NCBI GenBank assembly: GCA_023525715.1
Contig: CM042016.1
Location: 65,735,382-65,799,381 of the forward strand
Length of the DNA stretch: 64,000 bases
Reading direction: 5' to 3'
From: Cichorium intybus
Lineage: Eukaryota; Streptophyta; Magnoliopsida; Asterales; Asteraceae
In this document: positions 1-10,012 of the stretch, piece by piece
Layout of the letters: the number at the start of each line of letters is the position of its first letter
Position numbering within the stretch: position 1 is the first letter of the stretch
Made by a program: the position numbers and the translations under genes
Notes under the pieces: generated by a model
Told to the model about the DNA's origin: nothing
Databases searched by the model: none
The model's input: only the letters and a program-made list of their open reading frames with translations

Positions 1-186
1 TGTTTTGGTTGTCACGGTTCAATTCGGATGTATTTGAGATTTGGTACAGTTGATTTATAACAGTTTAAATAAATCAATAACAACACATATAATTTTAAAC
101 GAACTTATCGATAGCTGCGGAAGATAGCGTTTTTCTTGATATGTCGATTTCTTGTTCTTCATGTTAGGATGAGGTTTTGGTGATTT

Positions 187-274
187 TTGGTGTCGGGTAG
201 AGGTTGTTTAGAGGTTTGGAGTTTGGTGTCGGGTAGAGGTTGTTTAGAGGTTTGAAGTTTGGTGTTGGGTGGAT
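187..274. repeat. 36-bp tandem repeat, about 2.5 copies
   Basis: Copies starting at 187, 223 and 259 share TTGGTGTCGGGTAGAGG with a period of exactly 36 bases. The third copy is partial and has changed. On the minus strand the array lies downstream of the TATA-like box, so it may be in the transcribed part of the LTR. Confidence 0.75.
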
Positions 275-417
275 GTTTTGTTTCTTGCGGTTTTGCGGTT
301 TGATCCTCGTTGCCAAATGCAGAGATTTCAGAGTTTTAAGGTTTCTGGTCGTGAGTATGCTTGAGGTTAGTGTATGTAGGTTGTGTAGTGTGTAAAAAAT
401 CAGCTAGAGGAAGCTTG

Positions 418-426
418 AATTTATAG
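418..426 (-). promoter_or_regulatory. TATA-like box of element X
   Basis: The minus strand reads CTATAAATT about 15 bases downstream of the GC-rich repeat cluster. Similar CTATAAATAG boxes sit in the same place relative to GC-rich repeats in LTRs elsewhere in the window. Promoter function is inferred. Confidence 0.45.
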
Positions 427-440
427 TCTGTTCCAGCAGA

Positions 441-786
441 GATCGGGTCGCGATCCTCTATGGGATCGGGTCGCGATCTTGAGTGGTTCTCGCTTTTATG
501 CTGGCCACTACCCGACTCGGTGGAGTGTGGTAGGTGGGTCGGGTCGCGATCGATAAGAAGATCGGGTCGCGATCTGGTTGGGTCGCGATGGGGAGGAAGA
601 TCGGGTCGCGATCTCGTAGGGTTGCCATCGGCTCGCGATCTTTGGTCAGCATAGTGTCACGTGTGTGTCATCAGATCGGGTCGCGATCTGGGTTGGGATC
701 GGGTCGCGATCTGCACTGTTCCAGCCTTTTTCTTCTTTTGTTTTGATTTTCTTCACTTCGCGACACATGAGCTGTTGGGTCGCGAT
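441..786. repeat. Cluster of about 11 GATCGGGTCGCGATC words
   Basis: Perfect 15-base copies start at 441, 464, 560, 599, 674 and 697. Diverged copies lie near 537, 579, 630 and 776. Each unit has inverted 5-base arms (GATCG and CGATC) around GGTCG and contains the TCGCGA palindrome. Spacing is irregular (15 to about 80 bases), so this is not a simple tandem array. The high CpG density stands out against AT-rich surroundings. It lies directly upstream of the minus-strand TATA-like box. Confidence 0.85.
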
Positions 787-944
787 TGCTGTCGCTGGGT
801 GACATTTTTGCTCTTTGGTACATAGCGTCATTTTCTCCGGTTTGGTTGATCTCGAATTTACGCAATCTGAAATAAACTGTTAATAAAAACATTTCGACTT
901 ATTTCAGTGATGGTCACATAAAAACATAAAAACATTATTCAACA

Positions 945-3900
945 GGTTATACCGCCCGTTTCTGCAAGACGCCAGTTCCACAAACCACCCAAGCCTCTAA
1001 TGCTGGGGTGAGTCAAGCTTGCTATGGTTGCAGTGAGACAGGGCATTTTAAGCGTGATTGCCCAAAGACAAAGAACGTGTGGAGAAATGGAAGAGTCCTA
1101 GCCATGGGAGGTGCGGAAGCAGTAGAGGATCCTACCGTGGTTACCGGTACGTTCCTCGTCAATAACTCATATGCTTGTGTACTATTCGATAGCGGTGCGG
1201 AGAGGAGTTTCGTAAGCCACGAGTTTAAATACTTATTAAAACAAAAACCACAACCACTCAATGAAACATTTACAGTAGAGATGGCAAATGGCAAAACTGA
1301 AAGCACAAACGACATATACATAGGCTGTACACTTACTCTGGACGATCACTCCTTTCAAATCGATTTAATGCCTCTTAAAATAGGAAGTTTTGACGTGATT
1401 GTTTGTATGGATTGGTTAATTCCCCATCATGCCGACATCATGTGTTACGAATGAGGAATCCGACTTTATCTGCCCGATGACAAGACCTTTGTTGTCTACG
1501 GTGATAAACCCAGTACCAGCCTCCGAATCGTGTCTTGTATCAAAGCCCGAAAGTACCTACAGAAAAGATACCATGCCTTACTAGCCCACGTTGTTGACGA
1601 AAAGAAAGAAGTAAAAAGCATCAAAGAGATCCCTGAAGTCTGCGACTTTTCCGACGTATTCCCAGAAGACCTTCCAGGAGTACCACCCGCGCGACAAGTC
1701 GAGTTCAGAATCGATTTGATCCCTGGAGCCACCCCAGTAGCAAAAGCACCATACCGATTAGACCCGGCAGAAATGCAAGAATTATCCAGTCAACTAAACG
1801 AACTGCTAAGTAAAGGGTTCATCAGACCGAGCTTCTCACCTTGGGGAGCGCCAGTCTTGTTCATGAAGAAGAAGGATGGGTCATTCCATATGTGCATTGA
1901 CTACCGGGAATTGAACAAACTCACCATCAAGAACCGATACCCGCTACCCCGAATTGACGACCTGTTCGATCAACTCCAAGGAGCGAGTTATTTCTCAAAA
2001 ATCGATCTGAGGTCGGGATATCACCAACTCAAGGTTCAAGAGGAAGATGTTCTTAAAACGGCATTCAGAACTCGCTATGGCCATTATGAATTCGTTGTGA
2101 TGCCCTTCGGATTGACCAATGCGCCTGCAGTGTTCATGGATCTGATGAACCGTGTATGCCGACCTTACCTAGACAAATTCGTGATAGTGTTCATCGACGA
2201 CATACTTATCTATTCACGAAGTAAGGAGGAACATAGCCAACACTTACGACAAGTTTTGGAGACATTAAGAACAGAGAAGCTGTATGCGAAATTTTCGAAA
2301 TGCGAATTTTGGCTTCGAAAAGTGGACTTTCTAGGCCACGTAGTCAGCAAAGAAGGGATACATGTGGATCCCTCCAAAATCAAGGCCATCGAAAGCTGGA
2401 AAGCACCAAGAACTCCGACAGAAATCCGTCAGTTTTTGGGCCTTGCTGGCTATTACCGAAGATTCATACAGAATTTCTCCAAAATTGCGAAACCACTTAC
2501 TGCCTTGACACAGAAGGGTGTAACATTCAAGTTGGAAGATAAACAAGACGCCGCCTTCCAGACCTTAAAGAAAGCCTTGTGCAGCGCTCCTATTCTGTCC
2601 CTTCCAGAAGGAACAGAAGACTTTGTGGTCTATTGCGATGCGTCGAACCAAGGTCTGGGCAGCGTACTCATGCAAAGAGGAAAATTCATTGCCTACGCTT
2701 CAAGACAACTTAAAACTCATGAGGTCAACTACACTACACATGACCTCGAGTTGGGGGCGGTAGTATTCGCATTGAAGATCTGGAGACACTACCTGTACGG
2801 CACTAAGTGTACAATCTTCACTGACCATAAGAGTCTCCAGCATATCCTCAATCAAAAAGAGCTCAACATGAGGCAACGACGATGGGTAGAGCTACTAAGT
2901 GACTATGAATGTGAAATTCGTTATCACCCAGGGAAGGCCAACGTGGTAGCTGATGCCCTCAGTCGAAAAGAGTACTCGGGCCGTTGAGTAAAGTCTCTGT
3001 CAATAACGATCCATTCCCATTTGTCCACTCAGCTCAAGGAGGCATATCTAAAAGCCTTAAAACCTGAGAATGTCGCAAATGAAGCGTTGCGAGGGATGGA
3101 TAAAAACCTTGAAGTTAAGGATGATGGAGCTCGTTACCTCATGAACCGAATTTGGACCCCGAGATTTGGTGGATACAGAGATATTATCATGAATGAGGCT
3201 CACAAGACTAAATACTCCATTCATCCCGGATCCGACAAGATGTATCTCGATCTAAAGAAACTGTATTGGTGGCCAAACATGAAGGCAGAAATTGCTACCT
3301 ACGTGGGCAAGTGTTTGACTTGCGCCAGGGTTAAGGTAGAATATCAAAAGCCCTCGGGTTTGCTAATTCAACCAGCAATACCCGAGTGGAAGTGGGAACG
3401 GATAACAATGGACTTCATAACCAAATTACCAAAGACAACCGGTGGGTTAGACACTATATGGGTAATCGTCGATAGGTTAACCAAATCCGCACACTTCCTA
3501 CCAATCAAGGAGGCTGATAGGATGGACAAACTGGCGAGGGTTTACCTCAGAGAGATTGTAAAATTGCACGGCGTGCCAAAATCAATCATCTCTGATAGAG
3601 ATAGCCGATTCACTTCGCACTTTTGGCAAGCATTGCAAAAGGCTATGGGAACCAGACTGACTCGATATGAGCACAGCTTACCATCCGCAGACTGATGGCC
3701 AAAGTGAACGAACCATTCAAACACTGGAAGACATGCTTCGCGCCTGCGTAATAGACTTTGGCAAGGCGTGGGACATTCACTTGCCACTAATTGAATTCTC
3801 CTACAACAACAGTTACCACACTAGCATCAAGGCCGCTCCATTCGAGGCACTGTACGGGCGTAAGTGCAGATCACCTTTGTGTTGGGCCGAGGTCGGCGAC

Positions 3901-4488
3901 ACACAGCTAGTCAAAGGTCAAGTGACAAACAGCAACCTCACCGGGCCAGAAATCATAGGAGAGACCACGGAAAAGATCATTCAAATCCGGGAACGATTGA
4001 AGGCCTCTCGCGATCGACAAAAAAGTTATGCAGACAGAAGACGTAAACCGTTAGAATTTCAAGTGGGTGACCTTGTCTTGTTGAAGGTCTCCCCTTGGAA
4101 AGGGATGATACGCATCGGCAAGAGGGGAAAACTTAACCCAAGGTACATTGGACCATTCAAAATCCTAGCAAGGATCGGTCCTGTAGCCTACAAACTTCAA
4201 CTACCCCAGGAGTTGAGCAAAGTACACAGCACATTCCATGTGTCGAATCTCAAGAAGTGCTTGTCCGATGAAACCCTGATCATTCCCCTTGGCGAAATCG
4301 AAGTCAATGAAGACCTACACTTCGTAGAGGAATCAAAGGAAATCATGGATAGAGAAATCAAAAGAACCAAACAGAGCCGCATACCAATAGTTAAGGTCCG
4401 TTGGAGTGCCAAGCGAGGACCTGAGTTTACTTGGGAGCGCGAAGACCAAATGAAGCAGAAATACCCACATCTCTTCCCAAACCCTTGA
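945..4488 (+). pseudogene. Broken gag-pol of T1 (knuckle, PR, RT, RH, IN, chromodomain)
   Basis: Reading along: a CCHC zinc knuckle (1020-1061, CYGCSETGHFKRDC), an aspartic protease with DSGAERS (Asp at 1188), reverse transcriptase with the FIDD catalytic box (2190-2201), RNase H (first Asp at 2637), integrase with an HHCC finger near 3195-3330 and a DDE core, then a chromodomain at about 4339-4485. Breaks are TGA at 1452-1454, TGA at 2985-2987, and an extra GACT (GACT at 3655-3658 repeated at 3659-3662). The extra GACT shifts the frame between the second Asp and the Glu of the integrase core. The coding frame resumes at 3667 and stops at 4486. Comparison with T2 shows both TGA codons stand where T2 has CGA. 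The gag start is not in the window. Confidence 0.9.
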
Positions 4489-4527
4489 GGATTCACTCAA
4501 GAGCTAAATTTCGGGACGAAATTCTTT

Positions 4528-4542
4528 CTAACGGGTAGATGA
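4528..4542 (+). promoter_or_regulatory. Probable polypurine-tract position of T1
   Basis: The 15 bases before the 3' LTR read CTAACGGGTAGATGA, and the region just upstream has the AATTTCGGGACGAAATT word seen before the 3' LTR of many plant chromoviruses. The purine run is weak. The same bases occur in T2 on the minus strand. Confidence 0.4.
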
Positions 4543-7227
4543 TGTGACAATTGTAAATTTTGGTCAACAAAAGTCAACTGTAGCCAAACGAAGCGTACGT
4601 TAATCTATATGTTGAAAAGTTATTTTCCATAACCTTTGCAATGAATTATTAATATTATAGTATTACGTATGCTAAATCAAGCAATATCGATTAAAAGTCG
4701 AAAATACGGACAGCAAACTACTGTAGCGTAAAAATTCGATAATCGTAAAATTATTATTTTGAGAATAATAATATTCATAAAATGATCTATTCGTAAATAC
4801 GAAACTGTGGATATATAGAACGTCGAAAACGGAGTTCGTATGTGAAAGTTATAACGATTAAACCGCTGTGAACGGATAAATGTACACAGGGTTGAGACTC
4901 AAATTCCAAAATGTGGTGCCTTAAACATCACATATGAAATAAAAACTTATATGATAAGTAACGTAATAGTATCTAGTATTTAATTCCAAAGCTAAATACA
5001 ATTTACGGTAAAACGTTAAAAATCGTGAAATCGGAAGAATACCGCGCTTAAACGCGTATTCTGACATCCAACGAGTTATGTTTCAATCAAAATAAATGTT
5101 TGACAATGTTTTTATACAAAATAATTATTTAGAACTTTGTTTCGTTAAAAACGCATAAAAATTTACTAAAACGACTTACGATTTTATAAAAATCACCCAT
5201 TTTTATAAGTACATTGCTATTTTTATAAAAACCAACCCTACCCCACCCCCCACCCTACACTCATTTGGCTGAAGCAAGTGCTCCAATATGACCTTAGTGG
5301 TAAATATTTAAAATCTAGGCACTTATGAAGCTAGTAATTTTATAATAGGAAATATCTAAGACTAAATCATCCAAGAGAGACTAGCCTAGTTCATTTGTAT
5401 CCAACCAAACCCCTCCTTTCTCTTCCTCTCTTCTTGCTCTCGGCTCACACCATCACCATCATCATCTTCCTCAGGCTTCAATTCCAAGCTCCTTTCACAA
5501 GATTAAGTGGTAAGATTCATCCATCTTTTGATTCTAAACAACATAACACAAGTTTTACACCTTTTACACACACTAACATCCATCAAAATCCATTGGATAT
5601 TAGCTTTGTCCAAGAGTCATCCAAGTCCTAGAACCAAACTCTTCAACCTTCTACCATGAAACCTTAAGATCTACCACTCAAGGTGAGTTCATACCCCTCA
5701 TTTTCATCTTTTCAAACCTTTTGGGGGAGAATACAAGTTTTACACCTTTTACACACACTAACATATAAATGTTGTTTTATTCAAGTTTATATCTGTTTTA
5801 TTGTTATACATGTTGATTTACACAAGTTTATAAAGTTAATATTTGTGTAAAAATGTTCTTGACATAAAATATGAATAGATCCATGTATTATGAACACTAT
5901 GACATATTAAGTTGGGAAAAAATTACAAAAACCACAAATAAACCATACAAAAATACTAGATCATGGACAAAATATTATAAAGATGAACTTGACATAAAAT
6001 ATGAATAGATCCATGTATTATGAACACTTTGACATATTAAGTTCTGTAAAAATTACAAAACCACAAATAAAGCGTACAAAAATACTAGATCTTGGGTAAA
6101 AACGTTATAAAAATGAAGACTAGTAAGAACTACGTTTTTAAAAACAAAAATATTATTTTCCAACAAAAATGGTTATAACCAAGTTATTACACCATTTTTG
6201 TGAGAAATAACTTAAAAGATTATATTTATAAACATTTGAACAAGTTACTTCGTTATTATTCGCAAAATATGATTGTTACGACGAAATTACTAAAAATAGA
6301 CTATTATTGGAATAGTTTACGAACATAAGGTTATATTGACGCTTAAACATGACAAAAATAATTATATAAACTTATATAATTATTAAACAATACTATATTA
6401 TCATGGGAAAAATGATAATGGATGATTACAAGTGTTTTTATATACAAATCGTACGTAAACAAGTTGATTGAAATACATACATTTCGTGAGATGAATCTTC
6501 ACAGTACTTTTATAAGTACATACTATAAGTCCTGTACATTTATAACCAGAGTCTCGGTAAGAGAGCGCGATATTTGAGTATAGATCTATACGGGGCTTGA
6601 CAACCCCGCACCTGAGCTGCTCGCTACAGCTAGACCGGCAGGTCTGAGGTGTCCAAATGTCAACCATTTCGACGTTTGAAGAACGTCGCAACATGCCAAC
6701 TAGTCACAGTATGGTTATAGGGTATCTCACGGGGAAAAATATCAACTTAATAGTTTCTTTTATAAATTATTTACGTAAAATTATACACTTCAAAGGAATT
6801 TACACTACAATTATACATATTACATTTTAGTCTTTGGGAGTTAAAGACTTGATCATTTTTATAAGAAAATATAGGATTTTCTTAGTTCTCAATTACTACC
6901 GTTTACAAACAAAGGGCTTTTCTATTACAAAATCTTATGAACTCACCGACTTAATTCTTGACACTTTTTCAACTATTTGTATTCTCAGGAAACTAACAAG
7001 GTAAATGCAAGCGCTACAAGATATGACGTTCCGACGTCATTTTTATCTATCTTGATATCATTTCAATTGTATTTGAGACTTGAAATAAGTAAACTTTGTA
7101 ACATTTGTAATTGATTTAAACGATGGTTATGTGCTTGGAATTCACTACTATTCAACTTTGTTATGATATTGTTCAAGAAGTCATCCACTCTCGAACTATT
7201 CCGCCAATACGGTTTAAGGGTGTGACA
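4543..7227 (+). repeat. 3' LTR of T1 (2685 bp)
   Basis: It begins TGTGACAATTG and ends GTGTGACA, the usual TG...CA ends. It matches the two LTRs of T2 (7234-9901 and 16199-18973) in reverse orientation throughout. It is AT-rich except for a GC-richer patch near 6590-6690. Short ORFs inside it run antisense to the element and are not judged to be genes. Confidence 0.9.
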
Positions 7228-7233
7228 AATATC
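7228..7233. other. Six-base spacer of a giant palindrome
   Basis: AATATC separates the last base of the T1 3' LTR (...GTGTGACA) from the first base of the inverted T2 3' LTR (TGTCACACCC...). It is all that remains between two elements of the same family lying tail to tail. It does not match the bases after T2 (ACCGA at 18974), so it is not an obvious target duplication of T2. Confidence 0.85.
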
Positions 7234-9901
7234 TGTCACACCCTCAAACCGTATTGGCGGAATAGTTCGAGAGTGGATGACTTCATGAACAATATCATAA
7301 CAAAGTTCAATAGTAGTGAATTCCAAGCACACAACCATCGTTTAAATCAATTACAAATGTTACAAAGTTTACTTATTTCAAGTCTCAAATACAATTGAAA
7401 TGATATCAAGATAGATAAAAATGAAGTCGTAACGTCATATCTTGTAGCGCTTGCATTTACCTTGTTAGTTTCCTGAGAATACAAATAGTTGAAAAAGTGT
7501 CAACAATTAAGTTGGTGAGTTCATAAGATTTTTTAATAGAAAAGCCCTTTGTCTGTAAACGGTAGTAATTGAGAACCAAGAAAATCCTATATTTTCTTTT
7601 AAAAATGACCAAGTCTTTAACTACCAAAGACTAAAATGTAATATGTATAATTGTAGTGTAAATTCATTTGAAGTGTATAATTTTACGTAAATAATTTATA
7701 AAAGAAATTATTAAGTTGATATTTTCCCCGTGAGATACCCTATAACCATACTGTGACTAGTTGGCCTGTTGCGACGTTCTTCAAGCGTCGAAATGGTAGA
7801 CATTTGGACACCTCAGACCTGCCGGTCTAGCTGTAGCGAGCAGCTCAGGTGCGGGGTTGTCAAGCCCCGTATAGGTCTATACTCAAATATCGCGCTCTCG
7901 TACCGAGACTCTGGTTATAAATGTACAGGACTTATAGTAGGTACTTATAAAAGTACTGTGAAGATTCATCTCACGAAATGTATGTATTTCAATCAACTTG
8001 TTTACGTACGATTTGTATATAAAAACTTTTGTAATCATCCATTATCATTTTTCCCATGATAATATAGTATTGTTTAATAATTATATAATTTTATATAATT
8101 ATTTTTGTCATGTTTAAGCGTCAATATAACCTTATGTTCGTAAACTATTCCAATAATAGTCTATTTCTAGTAATTCCGTCGTAACAATCATATTTTGCGA
8201 ATAATAACGAAGTAACTTGTTCAAATATTTATAAATATCATCTTTTAAGATATTTCTCACAAAAATGGTGTAATAACTTGGTTATAACCATTTTTGTTGG
8301 AAAATAATATTTTTGTTTATAAAAACGTAGTTTTTACTAGTCTTCATTTTTATAACGTTTTTACCCAAGATCTACTATTTTTGTACGCTTTATTTGTGGT
8401 TTTGTAATTTTTACATAACTTAATATGTCCAAGTGTTCATAATACATGGATCTATTCATATTTTATGTCAAGTTCATCTTTATAATATTTTGTCCAAGAT
8501 CGAGTATTTTTGTATGGTTTATTTGTGATTTTTGTAATTTTTGCCCAACTTAATATGTCATAGTGTTCATAATACATGGATCTATTCATATTTTATGTCA
8601 AGAGCATTTTTAGACAAATATTAACATTATAAACTTGTGTAAATCAACATGTATAACAATAAAACACATATAAACTTGAATAAAACAACATTTATAGTAA
8701 AAGAACTTGTATTCTCCCCCAAAAGGTTTGAAAAGATGAAAATGAGGGGTATGAACTCACCTTGAGTGGTAGATCTTAAGGTTTCTTGGTAGAAGGTTGA
8801 AGAGTTTGGTTCTAGGACTTGGATGACTCTTGGACAAAGCTAATATCCAATGGATTTTGATGGATGTTAGTGTGTGTAAAAGGTGTAAAACTTGTGTTAT
8901 GTTGTTTAGAATCAAAAGATGGATGAATCTTACCACTTAATCTTGTGAAAGGAGCTTGGAATTGAAGCTTGAGGAAGATGATGATGGTGATAGTGTGAGC
9001 CTAGAGCAAGAAGAGAGGAAGAGAAAGGAGAGGTTTGGTTGGATACAAATGAACTATGCTAGTCTCTCTTGGATGATTTAGTCTTAGATATTTCCTATTA
9101 TAAAATTACTAGCTTCATAAGTGCCTAGATTTTAAATATTTACCACTAAGGTCATATTGGAGCACTTGCTTCAGCCAAATGAGTGTAGGGTGGGGGGTGG
9201 GGTAGGGTTGGTTTTTATAAAAATAGCAATGTACTTATAAAAATGGGTGATTTTTATAAAATCGTAAGTCGTTTTAGTAAATTTTTATGCGTTTTTAACG
9301 AAACGAAGTTCTAAATAATTATTTTGTATAAAAACATTCTCAAACATTTATTTTGATTGAAACATAACTCGTTGGATGTCGGAATACGCGTTTAAGCGCG
9401 GTATTCTTCCGATTTCGCGATTTTTAACGTTTTACCGTAAATTGTATTTAGCTTTGGAATTAAATAGTAGATACTATTACGTTACTTATCATATAAGTTT
9501 TTATTTCATATGTGATGTTTAAGGCACCACATTTTGGAATTTGAGTCCCAACCCTGTGTACATTTATCCGTTCACAGCGGTTTAATCGTTATAACTTTCA
9601 CATACGAACTCCGTTTTCGACGTTCTATATATCCACAGTTTCGTATTTACGAATAGATCATTTTATGAATATTATTATTCTCAAAATAATAATTTTACGA
9701 TTATCGAATTTTTACGCTACAGTAGTTTGCTGTCCGTATTTTCGACTTTTAATTGATATTTGTTTGATTTAGCATACGTAATACTATAATATTAATAATT
9801 CATTGCAAAAGTTATGGAAAATAACTTTTCAACATATAGATTAACGTACGCTTCGTTTGACTACAGTTGACTTTTGTTGACCAAAATTTACAATTGTAAG
9901 A
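7234..9901 (-). repeat. 3' LTR of T2 (2668 bp)
   Basis: On the minus strand this LTR should begin TGTGACAATTG but reads TCTTACAATTG: two substitutions have removed the terminal TG at 9901. Its other end (TGTCACACCC on the plus strand at 7234) is intact. It is about 107 bases shorter than the 5' LTR, which is explained by a tandem duplication in the latter. Confidence 0.85.
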
Positions 9902-9994
9902 TCATCTACCCGTTAAAAAGAATTTCGTCCCGAAATTTAGCTCTTGAGTGAATCCTCAAGGGTTTGGGAAGAGATGTGGGTATTTCTGCTTCAT

Positions 9995-10012
9995 TTGGTC
10001 TTCGCGCTTCAA
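9995..10012 (-). other. Chromodomain frameshift of T2
   Basis: Compared with T1 at 4430-4445, the T2 minus strand lacks one base right after the codons for GPEFT. This produces a TGA at 10009-10011. The last roughly 19 residues of the chromodomain and C-terminal tail, present in T1, are therefore out of frame. Confidence 0.75.

Larger units (their letters stand above)
1..944 (-). mobile_element. Edge of an LTR-like element (X), unassigned family
   Basis: This AT-rich stretch has no long ORF. On the minus strand it reads like the start of an LTR. It begins TGTTGAATAATG at 944, carries a GC-rich repeat cluster (441-786), then a TATA-like box (418-426), then tandemly repeated sequence. At 945 homology to the zinc-knuckle region of a Tekay-like element begins abruptly, so X probably inserted into that element and continues to the left of the window. 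The order of GC-rich repeats just before a TATA box matches the LTRs of the Athila-like elements at 19878 and 36858. The family assignment is inference, because no primer site or coding region lies inside the window. Confidence 0.45.
945..7227 (+). mobile_element. Tekay/Del-like chromodomain Ty3 retrotransposon T1, 5' part missing
   Basis: The element keeps the end of gag, protease, reverse transcriptase, RNase H, integrase, a C-terminal chromodomain and a complete 3' LTR (4543-7227, starting TGTGACAATTG and ending GGGTGTGACA). Its left end is cut at 945 inside the zinc-knuckle linker, where element X begins, so the 5' LTR, primer site and most of gag lie outside the window or are lost. Domain order (RT, RH, IN, chromodomain) marks it as Ty3 and the chromodomain as a chromovirus. 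It is nearly collinear with T2 on the other strand. Coding capacity is dead: nonsense codons at 1452 and 2985 and a frameshift at 3655. Confidence 0.9.

Noticed and set aside
441..786. CRISPR-like array
   Set aside because: The repeats are 15 bases with irregular spacing and the context is plant LTR DNA; there are no cas genes.
5395..5631. 78-codon ORF in the T1 LTR
   Set aside because: It lies in LTR sequence, is low in complexity and has no recognisable domain.
7063..7398. Two overlapping ORFs of 91 codons on opposite strands
   Set aside because: They are the same LTR sequence read from both arms of the palindrome, with no coding support.
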